64,000 bases of DNA from Microbacterium sp. Gd 4-13. Lineage in GTDB: Bacteria; Actinomycetota; Actinomycetes; Actinomycetales; Microbacteriaceae. A model generated the notes under the pieces. It was not told where the DNA came from and did no database searches. It worked only from the letters and a program-made list of their open reading frames with translations. The DNA is taken from the NCBI RefSeq assembly GCF_003095395.1, contig NZ_QEIJ01000010.1, positions 16,405 through 80,404 on the forward strand. Direction: 5' to 3'. Of this stretch, positions 1 through 8,371 are shown in pieces. The first letter of the stretch is position 1; each line of letters begins with the position of its first letter. The translations under genes were made by a program, and so were the position numbers.

Positions 1-60
1 AGCATCCGTGTCGCCATGCCTCGACGCTACCCCCACCCGGTTCGGGGCGCGTTTCTGCGG

Positions 61-86
61 TCGGGGCGCGAAATCCCGCGCCCCGA
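61..86 (-). terminator. GC-rich hairpin downstream of first hydrolase
   Basis: Two perfect 10-bp arms (TCGGGGCGCG at 61-70 and CGCGCCCCGA at 77-86) with a 6-nt loop lie about 55 bp past the stop of the leftward gene ending at 141. A weaker outer pair (TTCGGGGCG near 41 and CGCCCCGAA near 100) extends the stem. There is no clear T run, so this is a terminator-like or 3'-end stabilising structure rather than a textbook intrinsic terminator. Nothing else is recognisable in bases 1-140. Confidence 0.45.
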
Positions 87-140
87 GGGGAGGAACCCGC
101 CCCGAATCCGACGGATCGGACGGATGCTGCGCCGCAGCCG

Positions 141-809
141 TCAGTCGGCGAGCACGGCGAGCTCGGCCAGCACCCGGGGGTGGGCGAGGATGCGGAAGTG
201 GCCGCCCGTCTCGAGCCGCACGTTCTTCGCCCCGGCCAGCTCGCTGCCCTCGGGGATGTGCGGATCGAACCGCCCGTAGACCGACACGATCTTCGCGTTC
301 ACGGCGGTCTCCCGTGTGAGCGCGAGGATCGTCGCGTCACGCGGGGAGAAGATCCGCAGCGTCGGCGCGAGCACCATGAGCCGGGCATAGCTCGAACCGC
401 CGAACGGCGTCGCGACCGCCAGCATCCCCCGCACCCGGCCGGCGGCGGGGCCGAACGCCATCGCCTGCTTGCCGACCAGACCACCCTTGCTGTGCGCCAT
501 GAGCACCACGTCCGAGAGGTCGTGCTGCTCGAGGTACTCGGTCACGCGCTCGGCCATCTCGACCACCGGACGCTCGTTGCGCCGCAGCAGATCGACCACG
601 TGCACCGGGTGCCCGCGCCCGTGCAGCTCCTCGATCAACGGCTGCATGAATTTCCACGTCTCGTAGATTCCCGGCAGCACGACGATCGGCGTTCGGTCAC
701 CCGTGAGGAACGTCGCCGGGTCGGTGCGGTTGAAGAACGCGCGCACCTGCCAGACGACGGCGTAGGCGTAATCCCGCGTCCACCAGATCGGAACCCGCAG
801 CGGGTTCAC
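141..809 (-). CDS. alpha/beta hydrolase (lipase-like)
   Basis: A 222-residue alpha/beta-hydrolase-fold protein. The nucleophile elbow is visible as AHSKGG near residue 110. A likely acid follows in YGRFDPHIPEG and the catalytic histidine in ETGGHFRILAHP close to the C-terminus. The pattern (VVLPGIYETW, then GHSKGG) resembles lipases or triacylglycerol hydrolases acting on whole-chain esters, but the substrate is unknown. I chose the GTG at 809 because its GTGA overlaps the stop of the upstream hydrolase, a coupling seen all over this window. The open frame continues upstream to 1082, but that part is arginine-rich shadow of the neighbouring gene. No signal peptide is seen, so it is probably cytoplasmic. 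Confidence 0.85.
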   Translation of the reverse strand: MNPLRVPIWWTRDYAYAVVWQVRAFFNRTDPATFLTGDRTPIVVLPGIYETWKFMQPLIEELHGRGHPVHVVDLLRRNERPVVEMAERVTEYLEQHDLSDVVLMAHSKGGLVGKQAMAFGPAAGRVRGMLAVATPFGGSSYARLMVLAPTLRIFSPRDATILALTRETAVNAKIVSVYGRFDPHIPEGSELAGAKNVRLETGGHFRILAHPRVLAELAVLAD

Positions 810-1591
810 CCTCGGCCCTCGACATGCTCCGCGACGAAGACGTCGATGGCGGATGCGACCGACCGCGGCGCGGTCTGCTGCACCACGTGATTGTGCCGCG
901 GCACGATCGCGAGTGACCCGTCGACCGCGGCGTCGCGCAGACGTCGGCACCAGTCGAGTCCGGCGACCGGATCGCTCCCGCCGCGCAGCACGAGGATCGG
1001 CATGGTCAACGCCGCCACGCGCTCCTCGATCGGATACGACAGCATGTGCCGCACCTGCGTGAGGTACCACCGTGGCCCGCACCGCACGTAGTCGCTGAAC
1101 ACCTGGTAGTTGACCGCCGGCGGCTCCCCGAACGACTCGATCGTCAGGGCGAGCGCCTGCGCGGGAAGCGAGCGGTGCTTCTCATCGGCGACCGGCCCCA
1201 TCGCGACGACGCCCCGGACGAGATCGGGGCGTTGCGCGGCGAGCTCGACCGCCCACTGCGCTCCCATGGAGTGCCCGACGAGCACCACCGGCCCGCTGTC
1301 GATCCCGTCGAGCACCGTGCCGAGCACCTCCGCCATCGCCGGGATGCCGAGGTCCCGCCCCGGCTGGGGCAGCCCCCCGAACCCGGGCAGATCGATCGAG
1401 TGCACGTCGGCCTCTTCGGCCAGCCGCGTGTGCAGCCTCGTCAGGTATCGGTGCGACATGCCGATCCCGTGGATCAGCACGAACGGGGTGCCCGGATCGG
1501 CGGCGGACGACTCCGTGGTGAGGACGCGGAACACGGCGCCGTCGAGATCGACCCTGCGCTCGATCGTGGGGAAGGCGGGCGGTCGCGTCAT
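806..1591 (-). CDS. alpha/beta hydrolase
   Basis: A 261-residue alpha/beta hydrolase. Seen in order: the oxyanion segment LIHGIGMSHRY, the nucleophile elbow VGHSMGAQ, an acid in LRGGSDPVAG and the catalytic histidine in PRHNHVV. This is the layout of the large esterase/lactonase/dehalogenase-like group, so no specific substrate can be given. The start at the ATG at 1591 (MTRPPAFP) fits family length; the frame is open further upstream but there it is antisense to the sugar kinase. It is followed with a 4-bp overlap by a second, more lipase-like hydrolase, so the two are probably one transcript. Confidence 0.87.
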   Translation of the reverse strand: MTRPPAFPTIERRVDLDGAVFRVLTTESSAADPGTPFVLIHGIGMSHRYLTRLHTRLAEEADVHSIDLPGFGGLPQPGRDLGIPAMAEVLGTVLDGIDSGPVVLVGHSMGAQWAVELAAQRPDLVRGVVAMGPVADEKHRSLPAQALALTIESFGEPPAVNYQVFSDYVRCGPRWYLTQVRHMLSYPIEERVAALTMPILVLRGGSDPVAGLDWCRRLRDAAVDGSLAIVPRHNHVVQQTAPRSVASAIDVFVAEHVEGRG

Positions 1592-1626
1592 CGGGTAAAC
1601 GTACCCCGCCGGGGCCGAGCGTCCGC

Positions 1627-2514
1627 TCAGAGTTCGCGGGCCCAGGGGAGGTCGGCACCGGCGCGTGAGACGGTCAGCGCGGCGGCGCGGATCGCGTCGC
1701 CGCCGATCCGCTCGAGGGCGTCCCGGTCGAGGTCGGCGCTCCCGGATGCGGCGACCGACGCGACGAGCGACGCCATGAACGTGTCGCCGGCGCCGATCGT
1801 GTCGACCACCGCGACCTTCTCGGCCGGGATCGTGAGCCGTTCGGTGCTCGTCGCGATGATCGCGCCCTCGCCGCCGAGCGTCACGGCGACCAGTCGCGGG
1901 CCGAGCGCGAGGATCGCGTCGACCACGGCGTCGGGAGCTGCTCCGGGGTAGAGCCACGCTGCATCCTCGTCGCTGAGCTTCACCACCGTCGAGAGACGGG
2001 AGGTGGCCTCGAACGCGGCGAACGCCGCGGCGTGCTCGCCGACGAGGGCCGGCCGGATGTTCGGGTCGAACGTGACCTCGCTCGCCGACGTGTCGCCGAG
2101 CGCCTCCCGCACCGACGTGGCGCCGGGCTCGAGGAACGCCGCGACCGATCCGGTGTGCAGCACGCGCGGGCGCAGATCGGCGGGCATGGCGAACGGGTCC
2201 CAGGCGAGATCGAAGACGTACGACGCCTGGCCGTCGGAGGCGATCCGCGCACGCGCCGTCGACGTCGCATCCGCGGCGAACGACTCCCGCGGCACGACCA
2301 CGCCCGACTCCTCGAGATGGGCGGCGATCCGCGCTCCCCGGTCGTCTCTCCCGAGCTGGGTGACGAGTGCGACGCCGACCCCGCGGCGGCCGAGACCGAG
2401 CGCGACGTTCGCGGGGCTCCCGCCGACGTGCTCCGTCGTGCCGTCGCGAGACTCGACGATGTCGATGAGCGCTTCGCCGATGACGACGACGTCGAGGATG
2501 GGGGCGGTGCTCAT
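1627..2514 (-). CDS. PfkB-family carbohydrate kinase
   Basis: A 295-residue PfkB/ribokinase-family sugar kinase that phosphorylates a sugar or sugar acid with ATP. The N-terminal signature (VVIGEALIDIVE) and glycine-rich GGSPANVALGLGRRG bind the sugar. The C-terminal IGAGDTFMAS carries the catalytic aspartate and anion hole. Length and motifs match fructokinase/2-dehydro-3-deoxygluconokinase-like members; the exact sugar cannot be told. It is divergent from the LLM flavoprotein gene at 2619, with about 100 bp between that contain a CATAAT -10-like element at 2581-2586 for the rightward gene. The hydrolase genes follow 35 bp downstream on the same strand. Confidence 0.9.
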   Translation of the reverse strand: MSTAPILDVVVIGEALIDIVESRDGTTEHVGGSPANVALGLGRRGVGVALVTQLGRDDRGARIAAHLEESGVVVPRESFAADATSTARARIASDGQASYVFDLAWDPFAMPADLRPRVLHTGSVAAFLEPGATSVREALGDTSASEVTFDPNIRPALVGEHAAAFAAFEATSRLSTVVKLSDEDAAWLYPGAAPDAVVDAILALGPRLVAVTLGGEGAIIATSTERLTIPAEKVAVVDTIGAGDTFMASLVASVAASGSADLDRDALERIGGDAIRAAALTVSRAGADLPWAREL

Positions 2515-2618
2515 GGATTCTCCTGTGACGGTCAGGTGCCGCGTCCCTCGAATCTACGCGGCGAGAGGCGGCGGCGTTGCCATAATGAGGTGCCCCGTTC
2601 CACGAAAGGCCGACAACG

Positions 2619-3590
2619 ATGAGTCCCGACCATGTGGGAGTGATACTGCCCCGCGATCTGCCCGCCGGCGAGGTCGTCTCCTTCGCCCGCAGGGCCGAAG
2701 AACTCGGATTCGACGAGCTGTGGGTCGTCGAAGACCTGGGCTTCCGCGGCGGTATCGCGCAGGCCTCGGCCGTACTCGCCTCGACGCGTCGCATCACGGT
2801 CGGCGTGGGCATCCTCCCCGCCGGTGCACGAAACGTCGCCTTCACCGCGATGGAGATCGCCACGCTCGGCGAGCTCTTCCCCGGCCGCGTGATCGTGGGC
2901 GTCGGCCACGGCATGCCGCAGTGGATGCGCTCGCTCGGTGTGTGGCCGAAGAGCCCGCTCACGCTGCTGAGCGAATACACGGCCGCGCTGACCGCTCTCC
3001 TCCGCGGCGAGTCGACCCCCGAGGCCGGTCGCTACGTCGACGTGGCGGGCCTGCGTCTCGACCTCGTGCCGTCGACGCCCCCGCCCATCGTCTGGGGCGT
3101 GCGGGGTCCTCGTTCTCTCGCTGCCGCCGGGCGGGTCGCCCAGGGCGTCGTGCTCGCCGAGCCGTCGGCGCCCGCGTACATCAGCGCGTCGATCGAGACC
3201 TCGGCGTTCGACACCCGACGGACGGATGCTGCGGCGCCGCTGGTCGTCGCGTACGACATCGCCGCTGTCGCCGCGACCGATGCTGCGGCCCGCGAACTCG
3301 TGCGGCCGGCTCTGGGCATCGTCGGCGAACCCGACTGGTACCCGCACATCGCGCCCCTGCCCTTCGCCGACGATGTCGCGGCGCTGCGCGAACGGACCGG
3401 CAGCCCCGACGCGTTCGCCGCGGCGCTCCCCGACGAGTGGATCGACGCGCTCGCCCTGGCGGGCACGGCCGACCGGGTGCGCGCCGCGATCGCCGAGCGG
3501 CACGCGGCCGGCGCGACGAGCGTCGTGCTCACCCCGATCGGTGCCGACCGCTCTGCCGCGCTCGAAGACCTCGCCGGCGCCCTCGGTTGA
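2619..3590 (+). CDS. LLM-class flavin/F420-dependent oxidoreductase
   Basis: A 323-residue luciferase-like monooxygenase (TIM barrel). The N-terminus VGVILPRDLPAGEVVSFA and the following ELGFDELWVVEDL are typical of the F420-dependent or FMN-dependent LLM branch found in actinobacteria, as is GVGHGMPQWM in the middle. Such enzymes oxidise or reduce small organics with a deazaflavin or flavin cofactor; the substrate is unknown. The ATG at 2619 is preceded by a GAAAGG-type ribosome site. It stands alone, divergent from the PfkB kinase, and converges with the SDR gene with only 3 bp between stops. Confidence 0.88.
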   Translation: MSPDHVGVILPRDLPAGEVVSFARRAEELGFDELWVVEDLGFRGGIAQASAVLASTRRITVGVGILPAGARNVAFTAMEIATLGELFPGRVIVGVGHGMPQWMRSLGVWPKSPLTLLSEYTAALTALLRGESTPEAGRYVDVAGLRLDLVPSTPPPIVWGVRGPRSLAAAGRVAQGVVLAEPSAPAYISASIETSAFDTRRTDAAAPLVVAYDIAAVAATDAAARELVRPALGIVGEPDWYPHIAPLPFADDVAALRERTGSPDAFAAALPDEWIDALALAGTADRVRAAIAERHAAGATSVVLTPIGADRSAALEDLAGALG

Positions 3591-3593
3591 CGC

Positions 3594-4523
3594 TCAGACC
3601 GCGAACCGGGCCCCGGTGAGGCGCTCGGACGCCTCCCAGAGCCGTCGCGCGTCGGCCATGCTGCGCATCGGTGCCCAGAACTCCTTCCGAGCGGGCCTGC
3701 CCCCGATCACACGGATCGGACCGTAGAACTCGTCGCCCAGGGCCGCCGGGTCGGTGGCCGCCATGAGGGCGGGAAGCGCTGCGGTCTCGGGCGTGCCGGC
3801 GATGCCGAGACGCGAGAGCAGACCGACCACCCGTCGCCCGCCGGTGTCCTTCTCGCGCCCTATCCCCGGCTGGGCCGCGAGAAGGTTCGTCGGCGAGATG
3901 CCCGGGTGCGCCAGGTTGCTCGTGATCGCCCACTGCCCCTCGCGGCTGCGCGCATCGAGCTCGCGGGCGAACAGGGCCACCGCGAGCTTCGATTGGTTGT
4001 ACGCGGCCATCCCGTCGTAACGCTCGCGCCCGTCCAGGTCGTTCCAGCCGATCGCCCCGCTGCGGGCGGCGATGCTCGTCTGGTGCGTGATGCGCGCTCT
4101 CCCCTCGCGCAGCAGCGGCATCAGACCCAGCGTGAGCGCGAAGTGCCCGAGATGGTTCGTGCCGAACTGCAGTTCGTGTCCGTCGCTCGTCTCCTGCCGC
4201 TGGGGCGGCTGCATGACGCCGGCGTTGTTGACGAGCAGGTGGATGGGACGCCCCTCGGCGCGGAGCTCGTCGACGAGGGCACCGACCGAGTCGAGCGAGG
4301 ACAGGTCGAGCACGCGCGTCGAGACCGATGCCTCGGGGACCGCCGAGCGGATCCCCTCGGCGGCTCGCTCCCCCTTCGCCGGCGAGCGCACCGGCAGGAC
4401 CACCTCGGCGCCCGCGCGGGCCAGGCGGGTGGCGATCACGCGCCCGATCCCGTCGCTGGCGCCGGTCACGACGGCGATTCTTCCGGTCAGGTCGGGAACG
4501 GTGATGTCGATGGGGTGTGCCAT
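3594..4523 (-). CDS. SDR-family oxidoreductase
   Basis: A 309-residue short-chain dehydrogenase. The Rossmann motif TGASDGIG lies near residue 19, NNAG (LLVNNAGVM) follows, and the catalytic pair is YNQSK with a serine in the preceding [10 protein letters not shown]. The extended C-terminus resembles retinol-dehydrogenase/WW-domain-oxidoreductase-like SDRs common in actinobacteria, which are often misannotated. I start at 4523 (MAHPIDITV) because a strong AGGAG lies 7 nt upstream; an in-frame ATG at 4598 has no such support. The XRE regulator upstream reads the same way with 119 bp between, so the pair may be regulator plus target. Confidence 0.88.
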   Translation of the reverse strand: MAHPIDITVPDLTGRIAVVTGASDGIGRVIATRLARAGAEVVLPVRSPAKGERAAEGIRSAVPEASVSTRVLDLSSLDSVGALVDELRAEGRPIHLLVNNAGVMQPPQRQETSDGHELQFGTNHLGHFALTLGLMPLLREGRARITHQTSIAARSGAIGWNDLDGRERYDGMAAYNQSKLAVALFARELDARSREGQWAITSNLAHPGISPTNLLAAQPGIGREKDTGGRRVVGLLSRLGIAGTPETAALPALMAATDPAALGDEFYGPIRVIGGRPARKEFWAPMRSMADARRLWEASERLTGARFAV

Positions 4524-4642
4524 GAGAACTCCTCGGTGGTGCGACCCGGGGCCGCGGAAACGGTGTACCCCGATGCTCGCCCCGTGGTGCTGCGACATTC
4601 AGGGCCTGACGATCCACGGATGCGGCGACCACCCCACGGGCG

Positions 4643-5482
4643 TCACGACAGCGACGACGCCCCGACGACGGCGAGAAGCTCGAGCTTGTCGTAGCTCTCG
4701 CTGCCCGGTACTGCCGTGTAGACGAGCAGCCGGTGCGACTGGTCGGGGTCGAGGAGCGTCTGGCACGACAGTTCGAGCTCCCCCACCACGGGATGGCGGA
4801 AGCGCTTCACGTCGGGCGGGCGCATGCCGACCTCGTGGGCGTCCCACAGACGCGCGAACTCGTCGCTCTCGCCTCGCAGCTGTGCCGCGAGGCGGGCGGC
4901 CCGCGAATCCTCCCCCCGCATCGTCGCGATCTCTCGCAGCCCCGCCGTGTAGAGGCGGGAGAGGTGCGCGCGATCCTCGGCCGGGTAGGCCTCCTGCGAC
5001 GCCGGCTCCGTGAACCATCGGTAGCCGAGACTGCGCGCGAGCCCGACGCGCTGGGTCGCATCCCCCAGGAGGGCGACCCCGAGCGGGGTCTGGCGCAGAG
5101 TCTCGCCCAGTTCGGTGACGATCTCGGCGGGGGTGTCGTGGAGACGATCGAGGATGCGCAGGAGCCCCGGGCCGACGAAGTCGCTGTCCGCGCCGCGGGC
5201 CGGCGCGTTGTGGCCGGCGAGGCGGAACACGTGGTCGCGCTCATCGAGCGACAGGTGGAGCCCCTGCGCGATCGACGCGATCATCTGCTCCGACGGGTGC
5301 GGGCCGGTGCCCCGTTCGAGCCGCGCGTAATAGTCGGTGGACATGTGGCAGAGCGCCGCGACCTCCTCGCGACGCAGCCCCGCGGTCCTGCGGCGTTGCC
5401 CGCGCCCGAGCCCCACGTCTTCGGGCTGCAGCGATTCGCGTCGACGCCGCAGGAACGTCGCCAACCCCGAACGATCGATCAT
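4643..5482 (-). CDS. XRE-family regulator with MmyB-like ligand domain
   Basis: A 279-residue transcription regulator. Residues about 10-75 form a helix-turn-helix of the XRE type (RRTAGLRREEVAALCHMSTDYYARLERG, described by position since it is long). The rest is the MmyB-like PAS-related ligand domain, with its typical RSLGYRWFTEPASQE and LRGESDEFARLWDAHEV blocks. Members bind small or fatty-acyl ligands and commonly control a neighbouring SDR or oxidoreductase; here an SDR lies directly downstream on the same strand, which supports local control. The ligand is unknown. The ATG at 5482 is the only sensible start for an intact HTH. Confidence 0.9.
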   Translation of the reverse strand: MIDRSGLATFLRRRRESLQPEDVGLGRGQRRRTAGLRREEVAALCHMSTDYYARLERGTGPHPSEQMIASIAQGLHLSLDERDHVFRLAGHNAPARGADSDFVGPGLLRILDRLHDTPAEIVTELGETLRQTPLGVALLGDATQRVGLARSLGYRWFTEPASQEAYPAEDRAHLSRLYTAGLREIATMRGEDSRAARLAAQLRGESDEFARLWDAHEVGMRPPDVKRFRHPVVGELELSCQTLLDPDQSHRLLVYTAVPGSESYDKLELLAVVGASSLS

Positions 5483-5566
5483 GCGCCCCTCCTCCGGCGG
5501 GATCGGCCCGCCCTGTCGTTCCTACACGCGTGACCACCCGGCCGCCAGGACTCGCCGGTCCACCCC

Positions 5567-6748
5567 TCAGCGCGTGAACGCGCTCAGCCCCGTCACCGCC
5601 CGCCCCACGATGAGGGTGTTGATCTCGCGGGTGCCCTCGTAGGTGTAGACGGCCTCCGCGTCGGTGAAGAATCGCGCGACGTCGTTGTCGATGACGATCC
5701 CGTTGCCGCCGACGACCTCGCGAGCCCACGCCACGGTCTCGCGCAGCCGGTCGGAGAGCCACACCTTGGCCAGGGCGGAGTCCTCGTCGCGCGAGACCCC
5801 CGCCTGTCGCCGCTCGGCGAGGCGAACGGCCATGCCGAGCGACGCCGTGACGTTCCCCAGCATCCGCACGAGCTTGTCCTGCACGAGCTGGAACCCCGCG
5901 ATCGGGCGCCCGAACTGCTCGCGCGACAGCGTGTAGCGCAGCGCCGCTTCATACGCCCCCGCCTGGGCGCCCGCGGCGATCCAGGCGATATCGGGGCGGA
6001 GCGTGCGGAAGAGCGCCGACACGTCGGCGAACGACGACACACGCTGGAGCCGGTGCGACTCCGGCACGCGGACACCCTCGAGGGAGATGTCGGAGTTGGT
6101 GATCAGCCGCAGCGCGGCCTTGCGCTCGATGGTGGTCAGGGTCATTCCGGGGTCGTCGGTGCGGGCGAGGAAGACCTTGACCTGACCGTCGGCGACGTCA
6201 CGGGCGAAGACCCCGACGAACTCCGAGAAGGCGGCGTTGCCGATCCACCGCTTGGCTCCGTCGAGGATCCACTCCTCGCCCTCGCGCCGCGCCGTCGTTG
6301 CGAGTCCGCCCGCCACGTCGGAGCCGTGGTCGGGCTCGGTGAGCGCGAAGCATCCGGTCATCTCGAACGACACGATCGCGTCGTCCCACGCGGCCACCTG
6401 CTCGTCGCTGCCGCCCTGGCGCACGAGCTCGCGGAACATGGCCGTCTGCCCGTGGAACAGCATGCCCGTGCTGATGTCGGTGCGCGAGAACTCGAACGCC
6501 CGGAAGCCGTTGTACAGCTCTCGCGTGCGCCCGTCGGAGCCGAGCAAGGCGGGGTCGTCGACGAGCCGCAGGTCGCGCAGCGGTTCGCGCAGGCGCACCG
6601 GCGAGGCAGCGCGCTCCCAGAAGTCGGGGAGGATCGGCGCGAGCTGCGTCTCGAGCAGCTCGCGCAGCGACCTCAGCTTGGCGGTCTCGGCATCGGTGAG
6701 CAGGTCGGCGAATCCGTAGAGGTCGGAGACGGGGTACAGAGCGGTCAC
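5567..6748 (-). CDS. acyl-CoA dehydrogenase, glutaryl-CoA-dehydrogenase-like
   Basis: A 393-residue FAD-dependent acyl-CoA dehydrogenase. FAD/substrate motifs CFALTEPDHGSD and WIGNAAFSE lie in the middle third. The C-terminal YEGTREINTLIVGRAVTG contains the glutamate that acts as catalytic base in this subgroup. The sequence pattern (EVVGGNGIVIDNDVARF) resembles the glutaryl-CoA dehydrogenase branch more than short- or medium-chain enzymes. It starts with GTG at 6748, overlapping the stop of the small ORF upstream (GTGA) and preceded by GGAGGAA. A thioesterase/hydratase and a CoA ligase would be expected beside it; only a chimeric remnant of such genes is present. Confidence 0.92.
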   Translation of the reverse strand: MTALYPVSDLYGFADLLTDAETAKLRSLRELLETQLAPILPDFWERAASPVRLREPLRDLRLVDDPALLGSDGRTRELYNGFRAFEFSRTDISTGMLFHGQTAMFRELVRQGGSDEQVAAWDDAIVSFEMTGCFALTEPDHGSDVAGGLATTARREGEEWILDGAKRWIGNAAFSEFVGVFARDVADGQVKVFLARTDDPGMTLTTIERKAALRLITNSDISLEGVRVPESHRLQRVSSFADVSALFRTLRPDIAWIAAGAQAGAYEAALRYTLSREQFGRPIAGFQLVQDKLVRMLGNVTASLGMAVRLAERRQAGVSRDEDSALAKVWLSDRLRETVAWAREVVGGNGIVIDNDVARFFTDAEAVYTYEGTREINTLIVGRAVTGLSAFTR

Positions 6749-6993
6749 GCTTCCTCCTGAAGAAGTCGGGCTCGGAGCGTGACCGGGTCGGCCTTCCCGC
6801 TTCCGGTGCGCTCGAGACCCGCCACGACGAGAAGCCGCGGGGGCTTCTTGCAGCCTGCCCGGTCAGCCCCGGCGCGAGAGATCACCCCTGACGGCGGGTC
6901 CTCCCGCCACGACGACGGCCCGAAGGTCTGCCCGACGAGGGTGGGGAGGTCATCCAGCGGCACGCCCAGGCGCGCAGCATCCGGTGAGATCAT
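6745..6993 (-). pseudogene. chimeric remnant: MaoC-like start joined to CoA-ligase end
   Basis: An 82-codon ORF that does not look like a natural single domain. The first third (VPLDDLPTLVGQTFGPSSW) matches the start of MaoC/R-specific hydratase proteins, where a 'LP-LVG-GxSxW' segment precedes the FATGDHQWIH block, which is absent here. The last third (GLERTGSGKADPVTLRARLL) matches the extreme C-terminus of AMP-forming acyl-CoA ligases, where 'RTGSGK' holds the catalytic lysine. The simplest reading is an internal deletion that fused the two ends of neighbouring genes and left the downstream acyl-CoA dehydrogenase in the same transcript. It may still be translated, since its stop overlaps the next start. 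Confidence 0.55.
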
Positions 6994-7028
6994 CTCCCTC
7001 TCCTTCGAACGCGATTGATCTCAGGCTA

Positions 7029-7045
7029 CCTGCAACTTTTGCGGG
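7029..7045. promoter_or_regulatory. probable MarR operator
   Basis: A 17-bp near-palindrome, CCtGCAActtTTGCgGG, with TTGC/GCAA half-sites as in many MarR-family operators. It lies in the short region between the leftward acyl-CoA-dehydrogenase transcript (start 6993) and the rightward MarR gene, the standard place for autoregulation plus control of the divergent catabolic gene. If MarR starts at 7050 the operator is almost at the start codon, so either the transcript is leaderless or translation begins at 7098. Confidence 0.5.
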
Positions 7046-7049
7046 TGAC

Positions 7050-7559
7050 ATGATGAATTCCGCGGGCGCACCCCGCGGAAGGGACGCCCGCGAGAACATG
7101 CCCGGCGACAGAGGCCTCATCTACCTGCTCAAGCGGGCCGAGATGGCCGTGAGACGTCCGTTCATCGACGCGGTGGCCTCGCACGGGCTGAACTATGCCC
7201 AGTACACCGCCCTGACGGTGCTCACGCGCCTGCCGGGTCTCACGTCTTCCGACCTGGCGCGCCGGTCGTTCGTGAGGCCGCAGTCGATGGCCGAGACCCT
7301 GACCCCTCTCATCGACGCGGGCCTGGCCCGGCGGGATCGCAACCCCGACCACGGCCGGCAGATCCTCCTGTCGATCACCCCGGCCGGTATCGAGAAGATC
7401 GACGCGATGGCCGAGTCCGTCCGCACGATCGAGGACGCCATGCTCGGCGACTTCGACGACGACGAGGTCGCCCTCTTCGCGAGCTTCCTGCGTCGGGCGC
7501 GCCGGAACCTCGCCGAGTCGGAGATCGAGAACCCGAACGCCCCGCCGGAGCGCTCCTAG
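7050..7559 (+). CDS. MarR-family transcriptional regulator
   Basis: A 169-residue winged-helix repressor of the MarR family. The recognition region reads GLTSSDLARRSFVRPQSMAETL, followed by the wing DRNPDHGRQILLSITPAG; a long C-terminal helix serves dimerisation. It is divergent from the acyl-CoA dehydrogenase operon and has a TTGC/GCAA palindrome in the shared promoter, so it probably represses that operon in response to a CoA thioester or free acid. The start is uncertain: ATG pairs at 7050/7053 or the ATG at 7098 (MPGDRGLIYL) are possible. Its stop overlaps the stop of the convergent DUF3253 gene by 3 bp. Confidence 0.88.
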   Translation: MMNSAGAPRGRDARENMPGDRGLIYLLKRAEMAVRRPFIDAVASHGLNYAQYTALTVLTRLPGLTSSDLARRSFVRPQSMAETLTPLIDAGLARRDRNPDHGRQILLSITPAGIEKIDAMAESVRTIEDAMLGDFDDDEVALFASFLRRARRNLAESEIENPNAPPERS

Positions 7560-7861
7560 GCGTCGGGCTCCCGCCCCGTGGCGGCGGGTCGCCGACGGAT
7601 GCGGATCGGTCCGCGCGCGGTCGCCGGGTCGACGACCTCCCCGCGCTGGGTGATGTCGACGACGCCTGCAGCTTCCAGCCGCGCGGCGGCGGCGCGCGCA
7701 GCATCCATCTGCTCGCGCCATTGCTCACCGCCCACGACCCGCGCGGCCTCGGAGGGGCAGATCGTCGAGGTCGCGGCGCGGTGCGCGAGCAGGCCGAGGA
7801 TCGCGGCCTCGAGATCACGGTCGGGTGCTGCGCTCTGCGCGGACGACGGCTCCTCGGGCAT
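7556..7861 (-). CDS. DUF3253 domain protein
   Basis: A 101-residue protein that matches the small DUF3253 family. Seen features are the ILGLLAHRAATSTICPSEAAR segment (longer than usual motif, central CPSE), then VVGGEQWREQM and the ending VVDITQRGEVVDP with GPIRI. The fold is probably a winged helix, but the function of the family is unknown; members often sit beside S1-like or cold-shock genes. I start at 7861 because GGAGG lies 7 nt upstream; the longer frame to 7915 has no ribosome site. Its neighbour is the convergent MarR gene, and a long repeat-rich non-coding stretch lies upstream. Confidence 0.8.
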   Translation of the reverse strand: MPEEPSSAQSAAPDRDLEAAILGLLAHRAATSTICPSEAARVVGGEQWREQMDAARAAAARLEAAGVVDITQRGEVVDPATARGPIRIRRRPAATGREPDA

Positions 7862-7960
7862 GCCTGATCCTCCCTCCCGCAGCCCCGCCGCCGGTGGGGC
7901 TTGCGCCGCACCCACGACCCTGATCCCCGCACCGGCGACCAGACCCGGGTGGCCGCGCGG

Positions 7961-8090
7961 CGCCCGAACTCGGCACGGCTGCCCGTCGACCGAACTTCGG
8001 ACCGCTGCCCTACGCCCGAACTGAGCACGACTGCCCTACGCCCGAACTAAGCGCGGCCCCCCTAAGCCCGAACTCAGGATGAAACAGGCG
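7961..8090 (+). repeat. 26-bp tandem repeat, five units
   Basis: Units start at 7961, 7987, 8013, 8039 and 8065, an exact 26-bp period. The core of each is CGCCCGAACT (variants CGACCGAACT and AGCCCGAACT), followed in the first four by a variable CTGCCCTA-like tail. The fifth unit merges into the first 72-bp inverted-repeat unit. A lone sixth core (CGACCGAACT, 8293-8302) precedes the second 72-bp unit, so tandem core and inverted unit seem to belong to one element. Confidence 0.75.
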
Positions 8091-8143
8091 CCGCAGCCGC
8101 AAACCCCGGTGTGTTGCCGGTCGGACAGCCATCCATCCTGAGT
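8072..8143. repeat. 72-bp inverted-repeat unit, copy 1
   Basis: The unit is bounded by perfect 10-bp inverted ends, ACTCAGGATG (8072-8081) and CATCCTGAGT (8134-8143). Inside is a second stem-forming stretch CCGG-TGTGTTG-CCGG. It is about 85 percent identical by eye to copy 2 at 8300-8371 and has exactly the same length. It codes for nothing; it may be a mobile miniature element or a structured RNA or protein-binding site. Confidence 0.75.
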
Positions 8144-8299
8144 ACGGGCAGCAGCGGGCGCGGAGACCGCAGCGGAAGCGAGGCAGGCGCGGGATGCGGG
8201 GCGGCCGGAGCGGCGCGGTGCAGCCGGCGGGGTTCCCGTTGCGCTCGCCCCGCCCCGAACCCCGGCGGCCAGGCCCGTGATGGCCGGCCCGTCGACCGA

Positions 8300-8371
8300 A
8301 CTCAGGATGAAACACGTGCCGCAGCCCCGACCCCCGGCGTGTCGCCGGTCGGACGGCCAACCATCCTGAGT
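8300..8371. repeat. 72-bp inverted-repeat unit, copy 2
   Basis: Second copy of the unit at 8072-8143, with the same 10-bp inverted ends (8300-8309 and 8362-8371), the same 72-bp length and the inner stem CCGGCGTGTCGCCGG. Both copies are followed by the same flank TACGGGCAGCA, so the duplicated block is longer than the inverted ends. The differences are scattered base changes, not gaps. Confidence 0.75.

Noticed and set aside
6265..6270. GGATCC hexamers inside genes (also near 28629, 32225, 41693, 46670, 46775, 59325)
   Set aside because: They are single, lack the A/T flanks and have no partner 21 bp away, so they are chance BamHI sites.
7961..8090. Possible CRISPR array
   Set aside because: The 26-bp units are contiguous with no spacers between conserved repeats, and no cas genes are nearby.
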